The position numbers and the translations under genes are program-made. A model generated the notes under the pieces. The model saw nothing but the letters and a program-made list of their open reading frames with translations, had not been told where the DNA came from and did not search any database. This document shows positions 52,804 to 62,645 of a stretch of 64,000 bases of DNA, in pieces. This DNA comes from Clavibacter zhangzhiyongii (GTDB lineage: Bacteria > Actinomycetota > Actinomycetes > Actinomycetales > Microbacteriaceae). Where the stretch lies: assembly GCF_014775655.1 (NCBI RefSeq), contig NZ_CP061274.1:310001-374000 (forward strand), written 5' to 3'. The stretch's first letter is position 1. The number at the start of each line of letters is the position of its first letter.

Positions 52804-54504
52804 TCATCGCCGACGGGAGGGCCGGCGGGCGAGGGGCGGCGCCGGCGCCTGCGGCATGCCGGGCAGCGGGGGCTCGTCCTCCTCGTCCTCGTCGCGCGGC
52901 GCGGCGATCAGCTCGACGATCGTGTCCACCGTCACACCCGGGCCGTTGCTCAGCTCGCCGATCTTCTCCCGGTCCTTCAGCACGACGATCCGGTCGCTCA
53001 CCCGCACGAGCTCGTCGAAGGCGGAGGAGATGAACACGACCGCGACGCCCTCGAGCGCGAGCTGCGCGATGTGCGCCTGGATGTCGACCTTCGCGCGGAT
53101 GTCGACGCCGCGGGTCGGCTCGTCGAGGATCAGCACGCGCGGCCGGATCGCGAGCCAGCGCGCGAGCAGCACCTTCTGCTGGTTGCCGCCGGAGAGCCGG
53201 CCGGCCGGGGTCGCGGGATCCGCCGGCGTGATGCCGAAGTGCTCGATGTGCCGCTCCACGAGGTCCTGGCGCTCGGCCCGCGACAGCGGGTGCGCCCAGC
53301 CGCGCAGCGCCTGCAGCGCGAGCACGATGTTCTCCCGCACGCTCAGCTCGCCGATGAGGCCCTCGGCTCCGCGGTCCTCCGCCGAGAGCGCCACGCGGTA
53401 GCGCAGCGCCTCGGCCGGTCGGTCGATCACGACGTCGCGTCCGCCGAGCGTCACGACGCCGCCGTCGGCCCGGTCGGCCCCCGCGAGCAGGCGCGCGAGC
53501 TCGGTGCGGCCGGATCCGCGGAGGCCCGCGATGCCCACCACCTCGCCCGGGTGCAGCTCGAGGTCCACCGGCCGCAGCATGCCGCGGCGGCCGACGCCGG
53601 CGGCGCGGTAGAGCGGCGGCCCGACCGGATCCACCCGGTGCGCCCGCCGCTCCGACCCGATGCGCTTGAGGTGCGCGACGTCCGTGCCGATCATCCGGGC
53701 GATGATCTCCGCCCGGTCGATCTCGTGCGGGAGGTAGTCGCCCTCCTTCACGCCGCCGCGGAGCACGGTCATGCGGTCGCTGAGGGCCAGCACCTGCTCG
53801 AGGAAGTGCGAGACGAACAGGATCGCGACGCCCTGGTCGCGGAGGCGCCGGATCACCTGGAAGAGGCGCGCGACGTCGTCGGCGTCGAGGCTGGAGGTGG
53901 GCTCGTCGAGCACCAGCACGCGCGGCCGGTCGACCATGGCGCGGGCGATGGAGACGAGCTGGCGGCTCGCGGGGGAGAGGTCGGCCAGGCGGTCGCGGGG
54001 ATCCAGGTCGCCGAGGCCGAGCTCCGCGAGCATCGCGGCGGCGCGCGCGTGCGTGGCCCGCCAGGAGATGCCGACGCGGCCGCGCACCTCGTGGCCGAGC
54101 ATCACGTTCTCGCCGACGCTCAGGTTCTCGACCAGGTGCGACTCTTGGAACGCCGCCTGGATCCCGAGGGCGCGCGCGTCCGCCGGCCCGCCGAGCCGCA
54201 CGGGCTCGCCGTCGACGAGGATCGCGCCCGCCTCGATCCGGTGCACGCCGAGCAGCGCCTTGATGAGCGTCGACTTGCCCGCGCCGTTCTCGCCGAGGAG
54301 CGCGTGCACCTCGCCCGGGTGCAGGTCGAGGTCGACGCCGTCGAGCGCGCGCCCGTTCGGGAAGGCGACGGTGATGCCCGTCATGCGGACGGTGGGGCGG
54401 GCCGGGACGCGGTCCTCGTGCGGGACAGCGGAGGAGGCGTCGGGGCCGGGCGCGCTCGCGGCGCCGGTCGGCTGGATCGTCGTCGATCCCCGTGCGTGAC
54501 GCAC
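52804..54504 (-). CDS. Second sugar ABC double-domain ATPase, without own permease
   Basis: A 566-residue RbsA-type ATPase with both domains intact: Walker A GENGAGKST and GLRGSGRTE, Walker B LVLDEPTSSLD and LILDEPTRGVD, domain-2 signature LSGGNQQKVLLARW. It has an acidic linker tail (DEDEEDEPPLPG) not seen in YtfR. No permease or binding-protein gene is beside it except those of the ytf operon downstream. GTG 54504 has a GAGGAG site and lies in a 13-base palindrome, GTGCGTGACGCAC (54492-54504). It could be an alternative motor for the same permeases. Confidence 0.85.
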   Translation of the reverse strand: MRHARGSTTIQPTGAASAPGPDASSAVPHEDRVPARPTVRMTGITVAFPNGRALDGVDLDLHPGEVHALLGENGAGKSTLIKALLGVHRIEAGAILVDGEPVRLGGPADARALGIQAAFQESHLVENLSVGENVMLGHEVRGRVGISWRATHARAAAMLAELGLGDLDPRDRLADLSPASRQLVSIARAMVDRPRVLVLDEPTSSLDADDVARLFQVIRRLRDQGVAILFVSHFLEQVLALSDRMTVLRGGVKEGDYLPHEIDRAEIIARMIGTDVAHLKRIGSERRAHRVDPVGPPLYRAAGVGRRGMLRPVDLELHPGEVVGIAGLRGSGRTELARLLAGADRADGGVVTLGGRDVVIDRPAEALRYRVALSAEDRGAEGLIGELSVRENIVLALQALRGWAHPLSRAERQDLVERHIEHFGITPADPATPAGRLSGGNQQKVLLARWLAIRPRVLILDEPTRGVDIRAKVDIQAHIAQLALEGVAVVFISSAFDELVRVSDRIVVLKDREKIGELSNGPGVTVDTIVELIAAPRDEDEEDEPPLPGMPQAPAPPLARRPSRRR

Positions 54505-54625
54505 CTGGTGCTCCTCGGGTCCCGGCCGGGGCGGCCGCGTGCCGGGCGACGCCCGACGTGCACGACTGTAGCGGCCGGGCGTCGGAGCGGCGAGGGCGGG
54601 CGGCGGATCCGCCATGTGGGCCGCC

Positions 54626-55666
54626 TCAGTCGACGGCGCGCGCCGCGGCGCTCGAGTCGCGCACGACGAGCTCGGCGGGCAGCCGGCTGCTCTGCGGGAT
54701 CTCGCGCCCCTCGATGGCCGCGATGAGCACGTCGACCACCAGCGTGCCGAGCGCCGGGAAGTCCTGCCGCACCGTGGTGAGCGGCGGGAGGAAGTGGCGC
54801 GAGACGGGGAGGTCGTCGAAGCCGACGACGCTGAGGTCCTGCGGAACGCGGATCCCGCGGTCGTGCAGCCCGTGGATCACGCCGAGCGCCATCTCGTCGT
54901 TGGCGACGAACACGGCCGTGTACTCGGGCACGCCCGTGAGCCCCTTCGCGAAGTCGTAGCCGAAGTCGCTCGACCAGTCGCCGATCACGATCGGCCGCTC
55001 GCGCATGCCCCACGCGCGGGTGCGGGAGTGGAAGGCGCGCTCCCGGGCGCGCGCGTCGAGCCAGTCGAGCGGGCCGGAGACGTGCAGCACGTCGCGGTGG
55101 CCGAGGCTCGCGAGGTGGTCGACCGCGAGGCGCGTGCCCGCGGACTGGTCGACCGAGACCGTGAGGAACGCCGGGTCCTTGTCGGCCTTGACCACGAGGG
55201 TCGGCAGCCCGGTGGTGATGGTGCGGAGCACCGCGACCGACGACGAGCGCGGCGCCACCACGCACAGCGCGTCGATGCCCTGGCCGGTGAGGTGGCGCAC
55301 CGCCTCCTCGGGCGTCGCGTCGTCGTCGTCGCGCAGCGCGAACGACGCGACCGAGTAGCCGCCGTCGCGCGCCGACCGCTCGATGGCGCGCAGGATGCTC
55401 GACGGCCCGAACTCCACCGCGCTCTCGATGAGCACGCCGATCCGGAGCGCCCGTTGCGTGACCAGCTCGCGGGCCGCGCTGTTCGGCCGGAAGTCGAGCT
55501 CGGCCACGACCTCGAGCACGCGCTGCCGTGTGGACTCCTTGACCTGCGGATGCCCGTTGAGCACGCGCGAGACGGTCATGTGGGAGACGCCCGCCCGCTC
55601 CGCGACCTCGCGGAGACCGAGCCGCTCGCCGCCGCTCCTGACGCTCACCCGCACTCCATCCGGCAT
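54626..55666 (-). CDS. LacI-family regulator of the sugar importer locus
   Basis: A 346-residue LacI protein with HTH at about residues 17-40 (LREVAERAGVSHMTVSRVLN), hinge helix region near 60 and a sugar-binding core (periplasmic-binding-like, residues 72-340). It is the first gene of the co-directional set and the natural reader of the two GTTACCGGTAAC-type operators in front of ytfQ. ATG 55666 chosen; an in-frame upstream extension lacks support. Confidence 0.88.
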   Translation of the reverse strand: MPDGVRVSVRSGGERLGLREVAERAGVSHMTVSRVLNGHPQVKESTRQRVLEVVAELDFRPNSAARELVTQRALRIGVLIESAVEFGPSSILRAIERSARDGGYSVASFALRDDDDATPEEAVRHLTGQGIDALCVVAPRSSSVAVLRTITTGLPTLVVKADKDPAFLTVSVDQSAGTRLAVDHLASLGHRDVLHVSGPLDWLDARARERAFHSRTRAWGMRERPIVIGDWSSDFGYDFAKGLTGVPEYTAVFVANDEMALGVIHGLHDRGIRVPQDLSVVGFDDLPVSRHFLPPLTTVRQDFPALGTLVVDVLIAAIEGREIPQSSRLPAELVVRDSSAAARAVD

Positions 55667-55874
55667 CCTCCGAGGCGGCGACGGACGTCGCGCCCGCCGG
55701 GTCGGGCCGGTCGGATCTCCTGTAGCTGCGCACACCCTACCGGGGCGGCAGGGGCCGGCACCCGTGGATCCGGCCGCTCCCTGGCAAGCGGCCGACCGTC
55801 CGTTCCCACTGCTCCGGCCCCGGAGCAGGGTCGAGGGGACGGCGATTCCGCCTCACGGAGAAATAGGAGCACCT

Positions 55875-56831
55875 ATGTACTTCCACGCACAGACCTGGAT
55901 CAACGAGATCGCCGACGGCGAGCCCGACCCCGCCGCCGCCAACGCGCTGCAGGAGGGCCTCGGCGGCCAGTTCGGCGAGATGCGCACGATGATGCAGTAC
56001 CTCTTCCAGGCGATGAACTTCCGTGGCGCCGCCGCCAAGCCGTACCGCGACCTGATCCAGGGCGTCGGCACCGAGGAGATCAGCCACGTCGAGCTCATCG
56101 GCACCACCATCTCCCGTCTCCTCGACGGCGCACCCGAGTACAGCGGCAAGCTCACCGACCCGCTCGACACCCCGGGCAAGGGCGGCGCGACGCCGCTGAG
56201 CATCGCGCTCGACCACGGCAACATCCACCACCACCTCGTGGGCGCCCAGGGCGCGCTGCCCGTCGACTCGGCCGGCAACCCGTGGAGCGGCAGCTACGTC
56301 TACAACTCGGGCAACCTCCCGCTCGACCTCCTCTACAACGTCATGCTCGAGTCGACCGGCCGCCTGCAGAAGTGCCGCATCTACGAGATGACCGACAACC
56401 CCGTGGCGCGCGCGACCGTCGCGTACCTCATCGTCCGCGACCAGGCGCACGAGAACGCGTACGCGAAGGCGCTCGAGACGCTCGGCGTCGACTGGGGCAA
56501 GCTCCTGCCGATCCCGAAGACCAACGCGGAGCAGTTCCCCGAGGTCAAGAAGCTCATCGATCTGGGGCTCCAGAGCAAGCAGTACAGCTTCGACCTCGAC
56601 GGCAAGAGCGAGGCCGGCCGGATCTTCCAGGGCGCGTCGCCCTCGAACGACGGCACCGACCTCACCGCGACCGAGCAGGCGCCCCAGGGCTTCCCGTCGA
56701 CCATCGCGCCCGAGCGGCTCGAGGAGTTCGCCCCGGGCCTCGACAAGGACCTGATGGCGCTGATCCAGGAGACGGCCGAGCGCGAGCTCGCCGACATCGA
56801 GGCGTTCTACGGGCCGACCGCGAAGGCCTGA
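55875..56831 (+). CDS. Manganese catalase
   Basis: A 318-residue non-heme dimanganese catalase. Metal ligands line up with the Lactobacillus plantarum enzyme: E35, E68/H71 (ExxH), E159 and H192 (AHEN). Disproportionates hydrogen peroxide. ATG 55875 has an ATAGGAG ribosome site. Divergent from the LacI gene, convergent with a P450 gene from which it is separated by a long hairpin. Confidence 0.95.
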   Translation: MYFHAQTWINEIADGEPDPAAANALQEGLGGQFGEMRTMMQYLFQAMNFRGAAAKPYRDLIQGVGTEEISHVELIGTTISRLLDGAPEYSGKLTDPLDTPGKGGATPLSIALDHGNIHHHLVGAQGALPVDSAGNPWSGSYVYNSGNLPLDLLYNVMLESTGRLQKCRIYEMTDNPVARATVAYLIVRDQAHENAYAKALETLGVDWGKLLPIPKTNAEQFPEVKKLIDLGLQSKQYSFDLDGKSEAGRIFQGASPSNDGTDLTATEQAPQGFPSTIAPERLEEFAPGLDKDLMALIQETAERELADIEAFYGPTAKA

Positions 56832-56850
56832 TCCGCTCTCCGCAGCACGA

Positions 56851-56886
56851 CGACGGCGCCGTCTCCTCCGGGAGGCGGCGCCGTCG
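56851..56886. terminator. Bidirectional hairpin between manganese catalase and P450
   Basis: CGACGGCGCCGTCTCC (56851-56866) pairs with GGAGGCGGCGCCGTCG (56871-56886), 15 of 16 pairs, TCCG loop. It lies 20 bases past the catalase stop and just before the P450 stop at 56890, so it can end both convergent transcripts. Confidence 0.85.
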
Positions 56887-56889
56887 GCG

Positions 56890-58137
56890 TCAGCCCGTCC
56901 GCAGCCCGTGCACCGCGACGCGCACGCGGCTCCGCGGCAGCGCCGGGAACCGCCGCAGCGAGATGCGCAGGTCCTGCGGCGGCAGCGTCATGTCCGTCTC
57001 CCGCGTCGCCAGGCGCACGGCCTCCTCGACCAGCGCGATCGTGATGTCCTCGCCCGGGCAGCGATGGCCGCTCGCCGCGTCGCCGCCGCCCTGGGGGATC
57101 AGCGTGTTCGGGTCGCCGTCCCAGTCGCGGAAGCGCGTGGGGTCGAAGGACTCCGGGTCGTGCCAGAGGCGGGGGTCGCGGTTGGTGCCGAAGAGGTCGA
57201 GCATCACCCAGTCGCCGGGCGCGAAGGATCCGCCGAGGCCGTCGAAGGGTCGCGACACGGTCCCGGCGATCACGGGGAAGAACGGGTAGAAGCGGCGCAC
57301 CTCCTGCACGAAGCCGCGGAGGTCGGACTCGTCGCCGGCCGCGAACGCGCGGGCCCAGCGCGGGTGCGCGTGCAGGGCGTGCAGCGCGAAGTCGATGAAG
57401 CGCGCCACGGCGACGGTCGGCCGCACCAGGTTGAGCAGCTCCACGCCCGCGGCCTCGATGGTGAGCGGCGAGCCGTCGGCGTCGACGTGCGTCACGAGGT
57501 CCTGGAGCGGGGATCCGACGGCGACCGGCAGCCGGCCGTCGCGGGCGCGCCGCACCACGTCGCGCGCCCACCGCTCCGCGCGCATCCGCCGGGCCCGCGC
57601 CGCCCAGTTCACCGGCCCGATCGACGCGGCGCGCTCGACCATGTCGGCGATGTCGCCGCCGATCCGCGGCACCTCGTCGTCGTCGACGGGGATCCCGACC
57701 CACCGGCACGCGGTGCGCATCAGCACCTCGACCAGCTCGTCGTGCAGCCGCACCTCGGGCACCCGCGACCAGCGGGCGACACCCGCCCGCCACTCGTCGT
57801 CGAAGGCGCGGCGGACCCGCTCGATCCCCTCCGGCAGCATCATCCCGAGGAACATCGCCTTGCGGACGTGGTGGCCGTGGCCGGTCATCGCCTGGACGCT
57901 GCCCTCGTCCTGCAGCAGGTGCATCACCGACACGGGCATGGCGCCGGCCCGGCCGAAGCGGTCGCCCTCGTAGAAGAGGCGGGAGGCCGCGCGACCGCGG
58001 ATGCAGGTGACCGGCCGACCGGCGAGGCGCGTGCGGAACGCGTCGGCGCCCACCGCGTCGGCGCCGCGGGAGACGAAGCGGTAGCCGTCGCGGAGGAAGC
58101 GGAGCGAGCTGTCGGGACCGGGGAGGCGGGGGATCAC
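56890..58137 (-). CDS. CYP152-type P450 peroxygenase (fatty-acid hydroxylating)
   Basis: A 415-residue P450. Heme thiolate is C360 in GHRCPGE. In the I-helix the usual acid-alcohol pair is replaced by R239-P240 (LLNLVRPTVA), the mark of CYP152 enzymes (P450BSbeta R242-P243, C363), which use hydrogen peroxide directly and bind fatty-acid carboxylate by that Arg. No redox partner is encoded nearby. It lies 19 bases downstream of a copper-storage-like gene and next to manganese catalase. Confidence 0.9.
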   Translation of the reverse strand: MIPRLPGPDSSLRFLRDGYRFVSRGADAVGADAFRTRLAGRPVTCIRGRAASRLFYEGDRFGRAGAMPVSVMHLLQDEGSVQAMTGHGHHVRKAMFLGMMLPEGIERVRRAFDDEWRAGVARWSRVPEVRLHDELVEVLMRTACRWVGIPVDDDEVPRIGGDIADMVERAASIGPVNWAARARRMRAERWARDVVRRARDGRLPVAVGSPLQDLVTHVDADGSPLTIEAAGVELLNLVRPTVAVARFIDFALHALHAHPRWARAFAAGDESDLRGFVQEVRRFYPFFPVIAGTVSRPFDGLGGSFAPGDWVMLDLFGTNRDPRLWHDPESFDPTRFRDWDGDPNTLIPQGGGDAASGHRCPGEDITIALVEEAVRLATRETDMTLPPQDLRISLRRFPALPRSRVRVAVHGLRTG

Positions 58138-58156
58138 GCGGGTCCTCGCGCGTCCG

Positions 58157-58561
58157 TCACAGCGCCGCGAGCAGCGCGGCGCACGCGGCCTCGCACCGGC
58201 GGCACTCCTCGGCGCAGATCCGGCAGTGCTCGTGCATGTCGCCGTGCCGGGCGCACTCGTCGGCGCACGCGCCGCAGGCGGCGAGGCACAGCTCGAGGGC
58301 GAGGCGCGTCACGTCCGCGCGCTCGGCGGTGTGCCGCGTGAGCGTGTCCGCCGTCGAGGTGCAGATCTCCGAGCAGTCGAGGTCGGTGCTGATGCAGGCG
58401 GCGAGCTCCGTGACGCCGTCCTCGGACAGGCACGCGGCGGCGCACGCGGAACACGCGGTGGCGCAGGCCGCGCAGGCGTCGATGCACGCCGCCAGGAGCT
58501 CCAGGTCGAGCTCGCCGCGATCGGCGGGCGAGCTGCGGAGCATGTCGAGCGTGGTGGTCAT
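58157..58561 (-). CDS. Four-helix-bundle copper-storage-like protein (Csp, DUF326)
   Basis: A 134-residue protein with about 18 cysteines in CxxxC-spaced helices (AACIDACAACATACSAC, then CLAACGACADEC, then CRICAEECRRC) plus His residues (RHGDMHEHC) at the likely mouth of the bundle. That is the pattern of cytosolic Csp3-type copper-storage proteins; no signal peptide. Upstream of the P450 gene by 19 bases. Confidence 0.9.
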   Translation of the reverse strand: MTTTLDMLRSSPADRGELDLELLAACIDACAACATACSACAAACLSEDGVTELAACISTDLDCSEICTSTADTLTRHTAERADVTRLALELCLAACGACADECARHGDMHEHCRICAEECRRCEAACAALLAAL

Positions 58562-58805
58562 GGGGATCCTCCCGGATCGCGTCGTCGCACCCGCCCGTCC
58601 GCCTCGACGGCCACGCGCGGGTGCCGGGCGTCCGTGCGCCCTGCCCTCGCCACGGTAGGACGGTCGAGGTCGGGTGCCCCGGGGGTTGCGCGGGAGGGGC
58701 GGGAGGCGATACCGGTCGACGCGGATCCGCCGACGCCCCTGCGAGCCCCCTGACCGGATCGCCCGACCCCGGGACGCCCGCCGGGGCTCCGCCGTAGGCT
58801 GATGC

Positions 58806-61244
58806 ATGGCCTCCGACACCGCACCCCGCGACCCCGCAGCGCCCCTCTACCTCGACGTCGTCGACGGCTGGTGGCGCGCCGCCAACTACCTCTCCGTCGG
58901 GCAGATCTACCTGCTGGACGATCCGCTGCTCGAGCGCCCGCTCACGCGTGACGACATCAAGCCGCGCCTCCTCGGGCACTGGGGCACGACGCCGCTGCTG
59001 AACTTCGTCTACGCGCACCTCAACCGGGTCATCGTCGAGCGCGACCTCGACATGATCTACATCGCCGGCCCCGGCCACGGCGGCCCCGGCATGGTCGCGA
59101 ACGCCTACCTCGACGGCACCTACTCGGAGCTGTTCTCCGCGGCGACGCCCGACCGCGCGGGCCTGCGGCACCTCTTCCGCCAGTTCTCCTTCCCGGGCGG
59201 CGTCCCGTCGCACGCGGCGCCGGAGACGCCCGGATCCATCAACGAGGGCGGCGAGCTCGGCTACTCGCTCGTGCACGCGTACGGCGCGGCGCTCGACAAC
59301 CCCGACCTCGTCGTCTCGTGCGTGATCGGCGACGGCGAGGCGGAGACCGCGACGCTCGCCTCCAGCTGGCACCTGAACAAGTTCCTCGACCCGGAGTCGG
59401 ACGGCGCGGTGCTGCCGATCCTCAACCTCAACGGCTGGAAGATCGCGAACCCCACGGTGCTCGCGCGCATCCCGGAGGAGGAGCTGCTCGCGCTTTTCAC
59501 GGGCTACGGCTACTCCCCGCGGATCGTCTCGGGCGGCTTCGACGGCGAGGACCACTTCGCCGTGCACGAGCGGTTCGCGCTCGCGCTCGCCGACGCGCTC
59601 GACGAGATCAGCCGGATCCAGCTCGCGGCCCGCACGGGCGGCAGCGAGGAGCGCCCGGCCTGGCCGATGCTGATCCTCCGCACCCCGAAGGGCTGGACCG
59701 GACCGAAGGAGGTCGACGGCAAGCAGGTCGAGGGCACGTGGCGCGCGCACCAGGTGCCGCTCTCCGGGGTCCGCGACGACGACGGCCACCTCCGCCAGCT
59801 CCAGGAGTGGCTCGAGAGCTACCGCCCCCAGGAGCTGTTCGACCGCGACGGCCGGCTCACGCCCGCGCTCCAGCCGAACCGGCCCGAGGGCGGCCGGCGG
59901 ATGAGCGCCAACCCGCACGCCAACGGCGGCCTGCTGCGCCGCGACCTCGCGCTGCCGCCGCTCGAGGTCAACGCGATCGACCTCAGCGACGGCCGCGGCG
60001 TCATCGCCGAGCCGACCCGCGTGCTCGGCGGCTGGCTGCGCGACGTGATCGCCCGCAACCCGCTCGACTTCCGGATCTTCGGACCGGACGAGACCGCCAG
60101 CAACCGGCTCGACGACGTGTACGAGGTGACGGCCAAGGCCTGGCAGGGCGAGGTGACGCCCGCCGACGAGCACCTCGCGCACGAGGGCCGGGTCATCGAG
60201 ATCCTCAACGAGAACATCACGCAGGGGCTCCTCGAGGCGTACCTGCTCACCGGGCGGCACGGGCTCTTCACGTCGTACGAGGCGTTCATCCACGTCGTCG
60301 ACTCGATGTTCAACCAGTACGCGAAGTGGCTCGAGTCGAGCTCGAAGGTGGAGTGGCGGCGCCCGGTCGCGTCGTTCACGTACCTCCTCTCCTCGCACGT
60401 GTGGCGGCAGGACCACAACGGCTTCTCGCACCAGGACCCCGGCTTCCTCGACCACGTCGTGAACAAGCGGGCCGAGATCGTGCGCGTGTACCTGCCGTTC
60501 GACGCGAACTCGCTGCTCGTGACGATGGACCACTGCCTCCGCGGCACCGACCTGATCAACGTGGTCATCGCGGGCAAGCAGCCGACGGCGAGCCTGCTGT
60601 CGCTCGAGGAGGCGCGGGCGCACGGGGCGCGCGGCGTGGGCGTCTGGGAGTGGGCGGGCACCGAGGTGCCGGGGCTCGAGCCCGACGTGGTGGTCGCCTG
60701 CGCGGGCGACATCCCGACCGTGGAGGCGATGGCGGCGGTGCAGATCCTCAAGGAGGAGATCCCGCAGCTGCGCGTGCGCTTCATCAACGTGGTCGACCTG
60801 ATGCGGCTGCAGGACTCCACGCAGCACCCGCACGGCCTCGACGACGGCTCGTTCGACGCGCTGTTCACGCGCGACAAGCCCGTGGTCTTCGCATTCCACG
60901 GCTACCCGTCGCTCATCCACCGCCTCACGTACAAGCGCCACAACCACGAGAACATCCACGTGCGCGGGTTCGTCGAGAAGGGCGGCACGACCACCCCGTT
61001 CGACATGCTGATGCTCAACGACCTCGACCGGTTCCGGCTGGTGATGGACGTGATCCGCCGCGTGCCGCAGCTCGAGACCACCTACGCGGCGCTGTCGCAG
61101 CGGATGGACGACGAGCGCATCGCGCACCGCGTGCACACGCGGCAGTTCGGGGAGGACATGGCCGACGTGTCGGGCGCGCAGGGGCTGCCGTTCGCGGATC
61201 CGGACCGGCAGACGGCGATCGACAACGGGGACGACAACGCGTAG
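58806..61244 (+). CDS. xfp: Xylulose-5-phosphate/fructose-6-phosphate phosphoketolase
   Basis: An 812-residue TPP enzyme that cleaves xylulose-5-P or fructose-6-P with phosphate to acetyl-P plus triose or erythrose-P. [10 protein letters not shown] near residue 95 and GDGEAETA near 180 are the TPP/phosphoketolase motifs; length is normal. ATG 58806 follows TAGGCT by 5 bases (leaderless). Neither ackA nor pta is in the window. Confidence 0.96.
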   Translation: MASDTAPRDPAAPLYLDVVDGWWRAANYLSVGQIYLLDDPLLERPLTRDDIKPRLLGHWGTTPLLNFVYAHLNRVIVERDLDMIYIAGPGHGGPGMVANAYLDGTYSELFSAATPDRAGLRHLFRQFSFPGGVPSHAAPETPGSINEGGELGYSLVHAYGAALDNPDLVVSCVIGDGEAETATLASSWHLNKFLDPESDGAVLPILNLNGWKIANPTVLARIPEEELLALFTGYGYSPRIVSGGFDGEDHFAVHERFALALADALDEISRIQLAARTGGSEERPAWPMLILRTPKGWTGPKEVDGKQVEGTWRAHQVPLSGVRDDDGHLRQLQEWLESYRPQELFDRDGRLTPALQPNRPEGGRRMSANPHANGGLLRRDLALPPLEVNAIDLSDGRGVIAEPTRVLGGWLRDVIARNPLDFRIFGPDETASNRLDDVYEVTAKAWQGEVTPADEHLAHEGRVIEILNENITQGLLEAYLLTGRHGLFTSYEAFIHVVDSMFNQYAKWLESSSKVEWRRPVASFTYLLSSHVWRQDHNGFSHQDPGFLDHVVNKRAEIVRVYLPFDANSLLVTMDHCLRGTDLINVVIAGKQPTASLLSLEEARAHGARGVGVWEWAGTEVPGLEPDVVVACAGDIPTVEAMAAVQILKEEIPQLRVRFINVVDLMRLQDSTQHPHGLDDGSFDALFTRDKPVVFAFHGYPSLIHRLTYKRHNHENIHVRGFVEKGGTTTPFDMLMLNDLDRFRLVMDVIRRVPQLETTYAALSQRMDDERIAHRVHTRQFGEDMADVSGAQGLPFADPDRQTAIDNGDDNA

Positions 61245-61271
61245 CGGGATGGCCCGCGGGCGCGGCCGCCG

Positions 61272-61658
61272 CTAGACGGCGGTCGTGCCCGCGGCGTCGC
61301 CCTCGGCCGCGGCGGCCGGCCCGTGGTCGAACAGGCCGATCGCGTTGCCCTCGCTGTCGCGCACGTAGGCCCAGCGGTCCGTCTCGTTGAGCATCTGGAC
61401 GCCGCCCATCGCGGATCCGCCGTGCGCCTCGACCTGCGCGACCGTCTCCTCGATGGAGTCGACGGTGACCACGATGGTGGGGTGCGGCACGTCCGCGCGC
61501 CGGTGGAGGTCGCCGTTGATCCCGTCGTCGGAGCCCGTGATGATCATGCCCGCGTCCTCCCCCCACGGCTCGTAGCGGAAGCCGAAGACGGCGGAGTAGA
61601 ACGCGCTCGCGCGCGCCATGTCGTCGGCGGGGATCTCGAAGTGCTCGACAGCGGCCAT
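61272..61658 (-). CDS. VOC-family (glyoxalase-like) protein
   Basis: A 128-residue VOC protein with the AAVEHFEIPADDMARASAFY N-terminal unit and a C-terminal RDSEGNAIGLFDH unit. The last 15 residues are Ala/Gly-rich. Function not predictable. Convergent with xfp. Confidence 0.82.
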   Translation of the reverse strand: MAAVEHFEIPADDMARASAFYSAVFGFRYEPWGEDAGMIITGSDDGINGDLHRRADVPHPTIVVTVDSIEETVAQVEAHGGSAMGGVQMLNETDRWAYVRDSEGNAIGLFDHGPAAAAEGDAAGTTAV

Positions 61659-61689
61659 GCGCCATGATCCTGCTGGCGGGGAAATGCCG

Positions 61690-62442
61690 TCAAGGGGCGG
61701 CCGCGAGCGTCGCGTCGACGCCCGCGACCACCTGGCCCCACCGTGAGACGACGATGCGCTCGGCGAGCGCCCGCCGCGTCGTGTCGCCCGACCACTCCGG
61801 GACGTACTGCCGCGGTGCGCTGTTCGGGGTGCCGAACCGCACCACGTAGAAGCCGGGCTCGAGCCCGCCGAGGTCGTACCGGCCGGCGGCGTCCGTGGAA
61901 CCGGACGCCTCCAGCCGGCCGTCGCCGGTCGCCCGGTGGACGTCGACCGGAGCAAGCACCGCGGGGGCACCGCCCGGCAGGGTGAGCGTGCCCCCGATGC
62001 TCGCCGGGGTGCGCAGGACGATGTCCACGCGGGTGGTCCGATCGGCCGGGGCGGTGAAGAAGCGGGCGTCCCGCCACTCGTTGACCTGGCCGAGGTACTG
62101 GGAGACGGGGACCCCGCCGAGCGTGACCCAGGCGCGCAGCGTGTACCGCGTGGCGCGCTGCGACTCGAACCGGAAGGCGCCGTCGACGATGTCGACGCTC
62201 TCGCCGAACGGGATGTCCGCGAACTCGAGCGAGACCTCGCCCGTGCGGACGAGGTTCCGGGGATCCACGCGGTCGAGGTAGACGCGGCCGACCACGGTGG
62301 TGGTGAGCGGCTGGTCGGAGGCGCTGTCGGCCGTGGGCCGGGAGGCGTCCGCGGACGCGGGGGAGGCGGGGCCGCCCTGGACGGCGGTGATCAGGACCAG
62401 GGCGATGAGGCCGACGAGACCGCGTCGGCGGACGGATGGCAT
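61690..62442 (-). CDS. Secreted carboxypeptidase-regulatory-like protein
   Basis: A 250-residue exported protein: signal peptide (residues 1-31, hydrophobic GLIALVLITAVQG and cut near PASADA), then a CNA-B/carboxypeptidase-regulatory-like beta-sandwich; GTLTLPGGAPAVL and GSTDAAGRYDLGGLEPGFY match that fold at the C-terminal half. Possibly an adhesin or wall-associated protein; no LPXTG or TM anchor. Confidence 0.72.
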   Translation of the reverse strand: MPSVRRRGLVGLIALVLITAVQGGPASPASADASRPTADSASDQPLTTTVVGRVYLDRVDPRNLVRTGEVSLEFADIPFGESVDIVDGAFRFESQRATRYTLRAWVTLGGVPVSQYLGQVNEWRDARFFTAPADRTTRVDIVLRTPASIGGTLTLPGGAPAVLAPVDVHRATGDGRLEASGSTDAAGRYDLGGLEPGFYVVRFGTPNSAPRQYVPEWSGDTTRRALAERIVVSRWGQVVAGVDATLAAAP

Positions 62443-62645
62443 GGGGTGCTCCGATGCTCGGACCGGCGGGATGCCGGTCGGGACACCGGTCTACTCCTGC
62501 CGGACGCGCCCGTCACCACCCCCGTCGGGGGCGGTGGCAGCGCGCTCATCCGCGCCGCGGGTCCGCCCCGGCCCGGCCGCCACCCCCACCCCGCGCGTAC
62601 GTTCGAGGGGAGCCGCCACCCGGGCGGCGGGAACGCGAGGACACC

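Noticed and set aside
54492-54504. Start of the second ATPase at the far upstream ATG (54615)
   Set aside because: The extra 37 residues are Pro/Arg-rich and cross the lacI-side gap; GTG 54504 has a GAGGAG site.
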